From Glandiceps talaboti (lineage: Eukaryota; Hemichordata; Enteropneusta; Spengelidae), in contig NC_135557.1 in NCBI RefSeq assembly GCF_964340395.1, forward strand, positions 19,243,725-19,307,724: a stretch of DNA of 64,000 bases, in the 5' to 3' direction. This document shows positions 1-12,040 of the stretch, in pieces. The first letter of the stretch is position 1. Every line of letters begins with the position of its first letter. The position numbers and the translations under genes were made by a program. The notes beneath the pieces were generated by a model that was not told the DNA's origin, did not search any database, and worked only from the letters and a program-made list of their open reading frames with translations.

Positions 1-518
1 CCAAAGCAAATATAATAAGTATTTACAAGTGGGGGAGGGCCTAGGGCCGGAGGAAATCAAACATGACCCTCCATCCATTCTCCATTTGTAAAAAGTGACC
101 CTCCCCTTTGTCGCATTTTGTAAAACATGACCCTCCCCATGACAACTGCATATACTGAACTTTAATCAATATTTCCATTATATGTATACATACAAATTAA
201 ATTGTTCTGTATTAGAAAGCAATATTTGTGCATATAAAGTGACAAACAGTAAAATATTGGCTAGTTACCTTTCTCTTATAATCATACACAATCTAGTTAG
301 TATCTAAAACATGCTTTCCATGTTGTGCATACTCTGCCTGATCTGGTCACTTGTAAAAGTTCCCTGATATCATTATCATCATCACCTTCAGTATTGCCAT
401 TATCAGTGTCACTCTAATCTGACTCACTGGTACTACTTCAGTCAGTACATGTATCACTGTCCGTGTTCTCTATGACATTCAAAACTAAATAATAATTAAA
501 TAATACATATTATATAGG
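1..518. other. AT-rich gene-free stretch with a repeated G/C-skewed motif
   Basis: I see no gene here. The first 140 bases carry a loosely repeated motif (TTGTAAAA.GTGACCCTCC) that recurs at about 5735-5835, just before the left arm of the large inverted duplication. It therefore looks like a dispersed low-complexity repeat rather than coding sequence. Confidence 0.4.
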
Positions 519-960
519 GTAGTTTGTTATGCTGAGTTCAAAGAAGGGTGTCATCTTATGAACATATATTGCCATGGTAACCAAAATCACCATAATATGC
601 TAATCATTTTTTCTTAAATTTGACATAAAACATTGAAAAAAATTAAATTTCCTTCTTTTTGGCATGTTTGACTTAGTGCTACCTGGTGTAACATAAATTG
701 TATAAAATTGGATAGCTGTTTCCATGGAAACGTATGGTAGATGTGAAAATTATGTTTTCGTTATATACATACATCTCACAAATAACATTATAAATCTGAT
801 AAACATCTTTTTATTTACACATTGACCACACTACAAACGGTAGTTTGTCTTGCTGAGTTAAAAAAAGTGGTCATTTAATGAACGTCAGTTGTCATGGTAA
901 CCAAAATAACCATATTATGTGGATTTTTGAAAAATTAGACATAAAACACTTTAAAAAATT
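519..960. repeat. Diverged tandem duplication, unit about 318 bp
   Basis: The block beginning GGTAGTTTGT.TGCTGAGTT near 520 recurs near 838. Both copies contain a CATGGTAACCAAAAT segment and a GACATAAAACA segment in the same order and orientation. The offset is about 318 bases, which gives two head-to-tail copies that have diverged by substitutions and small indels. The second copy is cut short near 960. No ORF of note lies in either. Confidence 0.55.
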
Positions 961-1526
961 ACAATTTAGGAAAAAACATCATTGCTGTTGGAATGTATAG
1001 TATGGAATGGTGATATCTGTTGTAACAAGGTTTCATGAGTTTTGAAATTATCTGTATCAAACTTATGCAATGCTAAAACTCTAAAATCACCAGAATAAAT
1101 TGTAAATACCTAAAATACCAGCAGTCCTTGAGAATTTGATCTACACAACTTGGTTCAGTCTTTCATCACAAAATCTCCAAATGTGTATACATTTGAGTAC
1201 AAGTTGACATGGGCGACTCGATACTGTATATCGTTTGTACATGGATAGAAATTTAAATCCGACAAAATTTCGAAGATCGTCTGCTGCTCTCCAACTGACA
1301 TTGTAATTTGTATAGTGACAACTCGATGTGCGTACATGCGTATGTACATATTTCTGGGTCCCAAATTCAGATGATGATAATAGACACTGGATATCATTCA
1401 TGTCATTGGGGACAACGGTAGTATCCATTGTTACAGGAATATTGATGAATTATCCAGAAATTTTCAATCACGAGGTTTGCCAGGCGTCCAGTGCAAGAAA
1501 TATGGCGACTGTGACGCGGAAGCGAA

Positions 1527-1534
1527 TGACGTCA
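1527..1534. promoter_or_regulatory. CRE-type palindrome TGACGTCA
   Basis: A perfect cAMP-response-element octamer (TGACGTCA) sits in a locally CpG-richer patch (about 1480-1560) that also contains a YY1-like ATATGGCGAC. Known CREs often lie in promoters. I found no gene that clearly starts here, so any promoter role is inference. Confidence 0.3.
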
Positions 1535-2025
1535 CTAGAATGTAATACAATGTAGCTTTTTTAGGAATCACATGTGCCTTGCATTTTCGCACGTGTGTAT
1601 GTCTGAGCAAATATTCTTCCACTCGACTCTGAGGTAGGCTGAGGGCACAGTCTCAGCTCTGGTCGATAAAGTCACGATTACTACAAAATCTTTTGTAGTA
1701 ACCGTGATAAAGTCAAGTTTATCAGGAATATTTCGAACGGGCCGTCCGTGTACATCTTCATACATGGACGTTTTAAGTCGTACATGATGAAAAGGTCATC
1801 AGGATAGCTTTAACCTTTACGAAATGATTGATTTGGACAATATCTTTTAAGTAACATCTCAGGGTTTGATGTAGGGTCTAAGCTCTGTAGGCTCTGCGAC
1901 CTCTGTGACAGAGGGCCCTCTGTCTGAGAAGTCAACTCTACCTGTGTGCTAGTCTATCAGCTAGCCCTCGGATGTTCTTCCGATAAAATACGACACACAG
2001 CCGAACAACGCTATCGAGGATGGAA

Positions 2026-2351
2026 CATGTAAACGTTGTTGATCATGCATGAGATGTCACACTGACCTCGTTTCCTTCGACGTCCGTATGAAACTAGGTC
2101 AAGGGTTAAATTCACCAGAACGAACACTTTCGCTCGTGATAACATTGCTAGTCTTGTTTTGCCGCGTAATCGTCAAATATTTTCCAGATAATTATGAATT
2201 AATTTCTTATTTTACACTTTGGGATTTTTAGTTTTGTTTGATAACCAGCCACCTTGAAAACTATGTACTCACTTTATTTCATTTTCTCTTGATTGGGTTC
2301 AGTACCATCCACACAGTGACACGAAGCAGTTTCATTGTCTTTCAAAAAAAT
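2026..2351 (+). repeat. Left arm of a foldback element
   Basis: This arm is the reverse complement of 2936-3259. The outer ends read CATGTAAACGTTGTTGATC on the left and its complement on the right. By eye the arms match over about 325 bases with only a handful of substitutions and small indels, making this the most perfect long inverted repeat in the window. No obvious target-site duplication flanks it. Confidence 0.85.
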
Positions 2352-2573
2352 ACCCGTTCCTTGCTTACAGAAGACTTACTGTACATGTGGCATGGTGTAT
2401 CGTCTACGACTATATTTGTCTTGTTTTAGTTGTAAAATTTGAACTTGCTGAAGAGAACTATGGCTAGGCATGTCTTATTTTGTTTCATTTATTTATTTTT
2501 TGTTTTGACGTATTGACTGTACTGTGTTGTGTCTATATGAACCTGTGTTTGCCATGATGCACTAATTTTTCAG

Positions 2574-2935
2574 GTAGACACAACAATGACAACACTGAAT
2601 TGCAACATCAGTACAGCGTTGCGTCTTTTTATGCTGATTTCGACAATAATACAATTATGTATCAAAATAAAAGCAATCAACTCTCCGTAGTCTGTTTGAA
2701 AGCAAGACAAACAATCGGACCGCATTATTGTTCCAAAAAAGCAAAAAAATATTGTCATGAAGCTGACGTGCCTTCTTATATCAGTTCAAACACAATTTTC
2801 GATTTCATTTTGATCATGAGCCACAACCGGGGAACTCCTAAATTGGTCAGGAAACCCAGTTACATTTACATGCTTACTGGCCTTCAAAAATTTCGTTGCA
2901 TCAGTAAAAGTTATTATTGTGATGGCCAAGTATAG
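2574..2935 (+). CDS. Exon-like ORF in the foldback loop, unknown product
   Basis: I do not recognise this. A pyrimidine-rich acceptor (ATTTTTCAG) ends at 2573. From there one frame stays open for about 120 codons to a TAG at 2933-2935, exactly where the right foldback arm begins. The peptide has six or so cysteines and no membrane segment, and the frame has no ATG at its start, so it would be a 3' exon rather than a whole gene. It could be a gene fragment captured between the arms or a chance ORF. No upstream partner exon was found. Confidence 0.22.
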
Positions 2936-3259
2936 TGTTTTTTTGAAAGACAATGAAACTGCTTCGTGTCACTGTGTGGATGGTAATGGACCCAATCAAC
3001 AGAACATGAAAGTGAGTACATAGTTTTCAAGGTGGCTGGTTATCAAACAAAACTAAAAAGCCCAAAGTGTAAAATAAGAAATTAATTCATAATTATCTGG
3101 AAAATATTTGACGATTACGCGGCAAAACAAGACTAGCAATGTTATCACGAGCGAAAGTGTTCGTTCTCGGTGAATTTAACCCTTGACCTAGTTTCATACG
3201 GACGTCGAAGGAAACGAGGTCAGTGTGACATCTCATGCATGATCAACAACGTTTACATG
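2936..3259 (-). repeat. Right arm of the foldback element
   Basis: This is the reverse complement of 2026-2351. A transcript through both arms would fold into a stem of about 325 bp with a loop of about 585 nt. Differences are concentrated near the loop (for example the CATGTTCTGTTG versus ATTTTCTCTTG segment), while the outer 230 bases are nearly identical. Confidence 0.85.
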
Positions 3260-5857
3260 AGAGTACAACTAAATGTTGTCTAAACTTCAGTGGAAGAGAA
3301 ATTCTGTTGATCAGACACAGACTATTTTCATTTTCTTTAAACATCTTGACGATATGAAGCAAAAAGTGACACTGACAGACAGGCTAGTCCGTCCGTACCA
3401 TACAGGAGGCACAAAATACCACGTGTGCATCTGCTTGACTGGGATTGATTGTGATCACGTAATATTTAGCACTAACTTTATGCTGTTGCGTCCAAATATT
3501 ATTGAACTGTAATCTTTCTAAACAAGTCATGGAAATTGCCAGAAACCTGTTGACTTTAAGATTGAATATGTTACGATCAAAAATTTCCTTACTTTCAGTT
3601 AAATGTTCTAATGGGAAGCAACACAATCATTTAGTGTGACATCTGATAAGCGACATTGATGATGGGTACAGTGACGTAATTCGTAAACAAATCTAACGTT
3701 GGTAACTATTATTTCTGTTAATGATCCTTAAATATCAAGTACACCTGTCTTCATAGCAAACAGAAATCTGAGGCCAAGTTTTGCAACGAATGGATACATC
3801 ATTTGACTCCACCATAATGGCACGCAAAGATGTTCTGAAGAGTGCATAAAGTTAGAGTAAAATAAGCACCAATAGCTAAAAAACCTGGCTCAAATTGTAT
3901 CACACTCGCGCAGCTCAGAGCCCCCAGGGGTCGGAAAAATCAATAATCCGATTTTTCAGTAAACTTTGCAGCACTGTATAATCAAAATAATTGTACCTGT
4001 CAATGTACTGCTGCATAGTACAAGTACTACAGCTAAACACATCGTGGAATGATATATTTTCTTTGGACTGTACAGTGTATTACATTATGTTACATGAATG
4101 TGCTGAATGGCCGGCGAGGGATATTTATTACAGTCAGTATGTTGTGAAAGTCTTATCTACGATTATTTGAAAACAGCAGCGATTTCGGAATAATATTACA
4201 AATCATAGTAAGGCGCATTGCAAATATTGTTTTCAGGGAATGTCATCGACAACTTCCTAAATCATTAAAGAACAATGCATTTGGCCTGTTAAGCTTGCTC
4301 AGTCGTGATGCGAGTTGTTCAGACAAAAATCGGGGGAGGGGAGGGGCTAGTCCCTTATTTGAGTATACATTTATGTGCCACCCTTTGGGGTTCATTTTCT
4401 AGCCATTTGGTCTAAAACGGGGTCAGGTTTTTTTTCGAACTTCTGAAAGTCTAAAACGGGTCCGCTTTGCAATATATTTGATTTTTGCTTGGTCTAAAAT
4501 GTGGCCCTTTGTCCTTTGCCGAATCGTAATTGCCATTAATTGCCCCTCAATGTTGCCTCCTAAGGAAAATGTATTTTGTCTAAATTTAATGCTAAATTAA
4601 TAAATTAGTAAATAAATTAAGTCTAAAATGGGATATTGATTTTTGGTCAAAGTGGGTCTAAAATTGGGCCTAGGGTTTCCTGCACTCACACACACCCCTA
4701 TCAGAGATGGCCACTGGTACCGCCCCGGGAGAAATATAGGTAAAAGTCAAACTAGTCCTAAACATGTGAAGTCACAATCAATTACACTGGCATATAGAAA
4801 TAAATAATTTACATTCGAACAAACTCTATAAATTACTGTGGACTTTTCACACTGATCTATGTTTTGTCATTGCACAGAACTGCTAATTGTATATACGAAT
4901 ATTTAGACTTTTGTCGACAGGGCGCACTCCACAGTATAATGACATACTTTCGATTTGAATTATTAAAAGTTCAGTTATTTAAGTGTGCATAATTAGTAAG
5001 AAATAAAATAATACTTATATTTATATTCATATAAAGAGGAGTAACCAAACTCCAAACTGTTACAACTTGAGCTTGAATGAGAAATGTCGCAAAATTAATT
5101 GAGTATTAAAACTTCAACTTCAAAGATATTCAACTAAAGTCCTCCCAGACATTTTCATTATGATATTATATTAAATATTATATTTTGAAATTACTTTTAT
5201 TATATTTCAGACTCTCTCAGAATGCAGAATTAAGTATGTACAAAGAAAGTTGTGAAAGGGCGCCCTCAAACGCCAGTCAGCATAGCAAATATGAGCCGGG
5301 CCGCAGCCTAGCAAATATATGCTCAAACGGATACATTTTATTGACAATGGGACCAAAAGGCACCATTCCTCTAAATTGTCTCTCATACAATGCTTTATTA
5401 TTATATAATATTTAAACCCCCTCAGTTGTAATAATAATAATAATAATAATAATAAAAATCATCATCATCATCATCATCATCACTGCTACCATCACCATCA
5501 TATTTAACAACAACATTCACGGACAGTGAGAGTGATAAGGTGAGATGGCACACTCAACAAAATGCAGCGTTTTATAAAACAATTTTCTTGCAATATATGT
5601 AGTTTTATTTTTGTATTTTGGCATGTAAAGTACTCGTAAAAATAAATGTTGAGTGCTCATCTCACTTTTACATCTCAAAACACACAAAACAAAATTGACA
5701 ATAATTGAATCTTCAATTTGGTCACAAAACTACGGATTGTAAAATGTGATCCTCCCCCAAACATTATAATGCAAAATGTGACCCTCCCCAAGAACAGGCT
5801 TGTAAAATGTGACCCATCCCCCGAATCCCCCCCCCCCGTAAATACTGAAGGCTCCCT
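3260..5857. other. Gene-free AT-rich region
   Basis: I see no supported gene. Short ORFs here have no splice or domain support. The only structure is a trinucleotide tract of AAT followed by ATC repeats near 5427-5482 and the recurring GTAAAATGTGACCCTCCC motif near 5735-5835. Confidence 0.4.
5427..5482. repeat. Compound trinucleotide microsatellite (AAT)n(ATC)n
   Basis: About nine AAT/TAA units run directly into about eight ATC units. There is no counterpart in the right half, because it lies outside the inverted duplication. Confidence 0.9.
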
Positions 5858-8443
5858 TAGAACAACTGGGCGGGTCACAGTGAATTTTCTACTCTCGCTC
5901 ATTACGAACGAGCATCGTCAGAAATTTGTGAAAACGCAATAACGCATTACAATTTAAAACAAGCAGAATGGTAAAAGTATGAATACAATAATATTTTGAT
6001 AACTCAAAATCTAAAATATGATTATAAAACTTACCGTGAATTCGGAGACGGATTCGAAAGCGGTTTTATTTCTGTTGAAGGTCACACAACACTTCCCTAT
6101 GCTTTGTCAAACTGAAAAGACTGCAAAGCTATCAAAGGGTTAGCAATATGGCGGGCTCTTTCAATTCTTCGGCCTCAAGTTAAAGTTTGATAATTATACT
6201 CGAAAATTACAAATGAATGTAATAAACTACTGTTTTAAGACTTTGGTGTGGCCTTATGTCCGGTGTACCGTGTTGAGCCATTATATGTGACCGTATAAGA
6301 GATCTAGAAAGGCACTGTTCCTATTGCGCACCACCACTGAGCATATTAATTTCCCTCATTGAATAACCTGCACTACTATATTAAAAAGATATTTAGATTG
6401 ACCAAAATTAGCCAAAACAAAACAAATAAACTAACATAAAATGTGTATCACTAGTTGAGTGAATAAAGATACACACAGCGGGTTTTTTTTCGATTTAGGC
6501 CTATATATGTCATAATTTACCATCAGTATGTGACCCGTATTCATAGATTTCCGTTAGTGTTATAAATAACCAACACATGTCATAAACCTGATATTTCAAA
6601 CCATAGTGTACACATTTAGGCACATAGTACTTGTGTTCATACACACTGTGTTAGGGAGCCATGGCTTGGTCCAAATTTCAGACTACTATAGAACATGTTC
6701 CATATGGTCTGAGTCCCAATCAAAGCGTGACAAACTATTAATTGCTCGTCTAGATATTCATGTCAAATTTAAAAACAGCAACTTAATCAACTTAATCAAC
6801 TTAAAGTCGTGAATGTCAGACACACATAATAAAAATGGAGGCGGGGGGGATATCAAATAATATTATCTCTCAGAAATGTAGTGTTCCAAAACCCCTAATC
6901 CGGCACTAGTTTAATGAATCCTGGTTAACATGTACAGCAATTCAATTGGAGGAATGGCACACATGGGGAGGGGGGGGGGGATACTCCCCAAATTTTCAGA
7001 CGGGGATGTGCGGCCCAGATCTACCTATGTATAATCCAAAACAAAAATCATTGTTAGTAATTTCCAGTCACAATCATCTGGTCAATTACCGTTTCCCATA
7101 TTATTGACCCCACAATTTGAGAATTATTTTTTAGAAGAAAAGTAAACTCAGTGATTTTTTGGTGTGAAAAGTTACCAAGTTGGGCTACACATACCCATAT
7201 ACACTGTACCTTTCTATGGGTGTATCCCTCCCCGGGGGATACACAATCATAACCTACTTTACAATTTAAAGGCATGCTCGAAATTCGATTCATTCCCAAC
7301 TCCTACTTCAGGTCGCAATAACACGTATGGAATAAACTCAGCCAACAGACACAGGAGACATTTTCCCCTTTCAGTTTTTTTCTTTATTTTTTTGGAGGGG
7401 GTGGTGGATTGACGTGGGTTTAGCCGACTTATGCAACCCTTTAATCGGGACATACAGATATTGATCCAACAAGATTTGATATCCACTGGACGATGTCATC
7501 GGAGTGCAATGTAAACTAGTAAGATACGTGTTACATCCTGGAACATCCCAAAGCATACTGTCTTTAAAGATGCACTATCTGTAACCAAGAATGTATTCAC
7601 TTGTTTAAAAAGTTATAAAATAAATACCAGTCATTTGACATTGAACATCTTAATATTAATTGCAGGTTAAGTTTATCCATGTGGGGCATACAGTAGCAGA
7701 TTGAAATCGTGTCCGCGTAGGGACAACTGATTGAACAGGTGTTGACCCCAAATACATTTGATTTGATTTATTGTACTATGAGTACAAAAATTCAGTGTTT
7801 ACCCACAAGTGATTCATTACTGATCAAGATGTACGATATCACGAGTAAGTTACTGTATGTAACAAAACAGTTTCATACAGTGTTTCAGCTGTAGCTAACC
7901 ACAGAACATGCTTGTACAGTCAGGGTTAGGCTTAGGAACCCTAACTGGTTCTGTAATAGCTGCCCTCACAAAACACGCGAAAACATCATGAACTGTGATT
8001 GAGCATGTCATGACAAGTGGAACAAATATGATGTTTGTTTTTGTTCACAACATGGCTATTTATTAATTATCATTATCATATAATATCATTATCATAAATT
8101 AATGGGCAACACAAATAATGTTCATTTATTAAATATAGATTTAAAGATGGAAGAAAAATGGATTTTGGGTCGGAATGATGGAGGAACAATGTAAGCTTGT
8201 CAAAGTGATTGAATGCAATGTTTTCCCTAGGACCAGAAGTGTTTATTACTACACAACAGCCTTGATATTTTATGAGAATTCACATTTATAGCAGATATAC
8301 CATGGATACGATGGCGATCCTAATATTAACTCATAAAGGCATATAGTAACCCACAGTCCTTAGGTTAAAGGTTACACTGCACCCAATAACCGTCTATATA
8401 CATATCAGTGTTCCTCAGCTAATCAAATACACCGACTGTCTAG

Positions 8444-8655
8444 AGTATGTATGTATGTAATAATGTATGTATGTATGTATGTATGTATGTATGTATGTAT
8501 GTATGTATGTATGCATGTACGTACGTACGTATTCATACATGCATGCATGCATGCATGCATGCATGCATGTATGTATGTATGTATGTATGTATGTATGTAT
8601 GTATGTATGTATGTATGTATGTATGTATGTATGTCCGTTCTCCCTCCCTTTCTCT

Positions 8656-8725
<70 letters not shown>

Positions 8726-8726
8726 A
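8444..8726. repeat. Compound microsatellite (GTAT)n-(GCAT)n-(GTAT)n-(CT)n
   Basis: Tetranucleotide GTAT repeats are interrupted by GTAC and GCAT runs and followed by about 40 CT units. The long repetitive ORFs in several frames across it are artefacts. The equivalent place in the right arm (about 32538-32770) carries a differently built GA/GTAC/CATA tract. Confidence 0.95.
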
Positions 8727-9062
8727 TTTCGATGAATTCGACAAGAGGGCATTAAAAGTATAACGGGGGAGGGGGAAGGGGAGTCCCCGGGGGAGGGGTA
8801 GCGATGTCAACATTTTCCTTACAAAAGAGTGAAATACAAGATCAAAACATTTGAAGATATATCAGAGGGGGGAAATAAAGATAAAGGGACTGGTGATGGT
8901 GCTTGTCTAAGTAACATATTTCTAGATCTGTTGATACGAGTCGCGTCGATGCTTCTAAAGTTTATTTTGTTGTATTGCTACTGCTTCTAACATGTTCAAA
9001 TAATTATGCATGGAAAATTGCATGGTACAGTGACGTCTGATTGTTTTAATACTTTAAAAGTT

Positions 9063-9067
9063 GAGTT

Positions 9068-9099
<32 letters not shown>
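9063..9099. repeat. (TTG)n microsatellite
   Basis: About eleven TTG units are present. The right arm carries the matching CAA tract near 31898-31928, supporting homology of the arms. Confidence 0.85.
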
Positions 9100-9529
9100 A
9101 ACAAGCACCTAACATTATTGTAGAGACGCGTACTGCATACGTTAAAAACAACTACGAACCGCCAACAAACACTACAGAATGATCTAGAAAGGTTAGCCGT
9201 CAACATATCCCCATGTTATTACATTATTATGCTGGAATGGGATGGGAGCATCCCCCGGGGGGGGGGGGGGAGAATACCAGTGGTCATCAGCTTTGTGCGG
9301 CCAATGTTCAATCCTGTTCCCATTTGACCAGAATAAATGCGTAGTCCATTATAGACAAGATAGGTTTTTAGAAGATCACATTTCAGGCGATGTTAAGACG
9401 AATATGTAATAATCCCCAATATAAGGATATCAGCGGAATTGGGATGGGGAATCAGCAGATAATTTATTATACCAAACAACTTATCAGTCGAAAATAGTGT
9501 AGGGTGCACCCCGGCTGGCCAACACATAT

Positions 9530-9604
9530 AATACACACACACACACACACATACATACATACATACATACATACATACATACATACATACATACATACAT
9601 ACAT
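9530..9604. repeat. (CA)n(CATA)n microsatellite at the LINE 5' junction
   Basis: Ten or so CA units lead into about 14 CATA units that stop exactly where LINE-derived sequence begins. A second CATA tract lies directly after the LINE 3' end (10930-11070). This suggests that the LINE landed inside a single longer tract. Confidence 0.9.
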
Positions 9605-10928
9605 GGTTCCGTGCCGTACTCGAGTTGTAGAGTTAAATTCCACATTATCAGAAAGCATGGACATTTCTTGTGGGGTACCCCGGGGTTCAATCCTGGGACC
9701 TTTATTTCTCACCCTTTATATCAATGACTTGCCGGAAACAGTTATATTATTAGTAGTAAACAGCTATATTAGTAATTATGTATGCAGATGACACGGCGAT
9801 ATTGAAGTGACACTCACCATAGACAATAGAGAGTCTCTCTCTATTGTCTATGCACTCACAGAGGAAATAATGCAAGTCAAGGCCTGGCTTGACTCAAACA
9901 AGTTAACACTGAATACAAGTAAAACCAAGACCATGCTTTTCGGTTCTTCACAAAGACTAAAATTCAATTCAATTTTACAAATTCGAATACAGGGAGACCG
10001 AGTAGAGCAAGTATTTGATTTCAAATACTTAGGGGTTTGGCTGGATTCAAAATTGAAGTTTTCAACACATATTTCCAAAATTTCTCTAAAACTTGGTCTA
10101 CTGTCGAGAATCAAACACTTTTTGCCGATGGGACTTAGGAAGATGATATTCAATACCTTAGTCCTTCCCCATTTCGATTATGCTGCGAATGTGTGGTGTA
10201 ATACGAATCAAAAGTATTTGAAGACACTTGAGCTCCTCCATAAACGAGCTGGTCGCGACCACAGGCATTTGTTTCCCGAGTTATGGCTCAGAATAGTTTA
10301 ATACGTCAATATTAACGATATTATCGTCATTTTATGGTATTCTGATAGAACTATTCTGAGCCATAACTCGGGAAACAAATGCCTGTGGTCGCGACTGCTC
10401 CTCGATGTTCCCCGTGATACTAATACGGGTTGTGTATATGAAAACATGGGTTGGGTCAGCCCTCAAATTAGATGGAAGCGCCAACTGGCAACACTCGTCT
10501 ACAAATCCGTAACAGGCAATGCACCTAGTTACCTCACTGAAATGTTAAATCTTTCCAACCAAATTCATTTTCATAACACAAGACAGGCCAGTAAATGTAA
10601 CATATACAACACTACAGTTAAAACTGAATATGGGAAACGGGCATTTCACTATAGTGGTGCTGTTCTATGGAACAATCTACCCCTATCCATAAGATCAGCT
10701 CCGAACTCATTGATATTTAAAAGACATCTTTAGAATGTAGTCTGGTAATGTGGATGGATATCTTTTAAAGTGCACGCTGCGTCTGTAACTTTTTGTCCTG
10801 GTTTGTCCCTTTTGTTTGTTTGTTTTGTTTGTTTTCTGTGTACATAATCTTGCAACAGGTTCCATTGGGAGAACAGTGCTAATGCACTGAAATGGTGTCT
10901 GTATATGAAAGATTAATAAATAAAATAA
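9605..10928 (+). pseudogene. 5'-truncated, decayed non-LTR retrotransposon (reverse transcriptase 3' half)
   Basis: The remnant encodes the C-terminal half of a LINE reverse transcriptase. Visible motifs in order are GVPRGSILGPLF.LYINDLP (about 9675-9735), the catalytic YADD box (9781-9792), a thumb-like KYLGVWLDSKLKF stretch (about 10024-10060), LVLPHFDYAANVW (about 10160-10200), and the typical tail with NTRQ, YGKRAFHYSGAVLWNNLP and a final SLIFKRHL before the stop near 10731. The order resembles jockey/CR1-like elements, but the clade is not certain. It is dead: the frame changes before the YADD box, stops follow it, and a MITE interrupts it at 10260. It lacks everything upstream of RT domain 4. 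It is absent from the right arm of the inverted duplication. Confidence 0.88.
10260..10387. mobile_element. 128-bp MITE inside the LINE, hAT-like 8-bp target duplication
   Basis: The element has perfect 39-bp terminal inverted repeats beginning CACAGGCATTTGTTTCCCGA, with a short AT-rich centre containing an AACGATATTATCGT palindrome. It is flanked on both sides by GTCGCGAC (10252-10259 and 10388-10395). Removing the element and one GTCGCGAC joins the LINE sequence. Eight-base target duplications are characteristic of hAT transposases, so it was probably mobilised by one. It has no coding capacity. Confidence 0.85.
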
Positions 10929-10929
10929 G

Positions 10930-11180
10930 TAAATACATACATACATACATACATACATACATACATACATACACACACACATACATACATGTACATACAT
11001 ACATACATACACACACATACATACATACATACATACATACATACATACATACATACATACACATACATACATTCATATATACACATGTATCATACGCCCT
11101 TGAGTAGATAAATAAATAAATAAATAATAAATAAATAAATAAATAAATAAATAAACAAATACGTAAATAAATAAATATAT
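10930..11180. repeat. (CATA)n and (AAAT)n microsatellites
   Basis: A CATA/CA compound tract (10930-11070) is followed by ATACGCCCTTGAGTAG and an AAAT tract (11105-11180). The same order in reverse complement occurs at 31140-31390 in the right arm. Confidence 0.92.
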
Positions 11181-11747
11181 ACAATGTAAGTTTTTGAACA
11201 TCCATCCTGCCTTTGAAATAAAAACAATATAAACAAACTAAAAGTTACTAAGGTTTGAGATATTTTTATTGCACAAAGATATATAACTGCAATTAGTATA
11301 TCTCATATCTCTCCATAAACAATAAATTATGTACAACGCTTGAATCCAAACATTGTGTTGCTGGTGTGTGTGTATGTGTGTGTGTACATGCATTGACAGT
11401 TATGGACATGGGTTTACAATTATATTAACTCCATTTCCAGTATTGTACTTGATAGCTGAATTATATTAATTAATCTATGGTAACAGTTCACTCAATCAGA
11501 GAGATATCCTAGAACTTTTGGTTACTAGACCATGAATATTTTGTCAGTGAATGGACAATAGTACTTCTCTTAGGAAAGGTTTAACATGATTCCTGTTTAA
11601 ATAGCTTTATACATGTGAAGCAATGGATTTTGGTTAGCAATTTACCAGATACACTTAAAACTACTGAAAATGTAACATGTAAAATTAACTGCAAATATGC
11701 TGTGAGAATAGAGTGTCTTTTGCAAGAACAAGAGGAATATATTTCAT

Positions 11748-12040
11748 CAACAGCCAAATGATCACATATATTGCAAAGATAACAAAAGATTAATAGGCAA
11801 ATGAATAAACATTCAAACAATGTATGCAAATGTGCCTAGCAACAAGACCATGCCATAGCAACAGCCAAATGATCACATATATTGCAAAGCTAACATGGAT
11901 TGATAGACAAATGAACAAACATTCAAAAAATGTATGCAAATATGTCTAGCAACATAACCACACCCACAGCAACAGCCAAATGATCGTGTATATTGCAAAG
12001 TTAACAACAGGGTTGGATAGGCAACTCACCAACTGGATAA
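11748..12040. repeat. Tandem repeat, 111-bp unit, about three copies
   Basis: The block starting CAACAGCCAAATGATC recurs at 11748, 11859 and 11970, a constant step of 111 bases. Each copy contains TATTGCAAAG and a CCTAGCAAC.A.ACCA segment. The right arm has the matching array in reverse complement (about 30170-30480), and a single copy occurs at about 22795-22930 in the spacer, so the unit is a dispersed repeat. Confidence 0.75.

Noticed and set aside
9822-9852. Perfect short hairpin (ATAGACAATAGAGAG and its complement) in the LINE
   Set aside because: It falls within decayed reverse-transcriptase sequence with no sign of independent function or target duplication.
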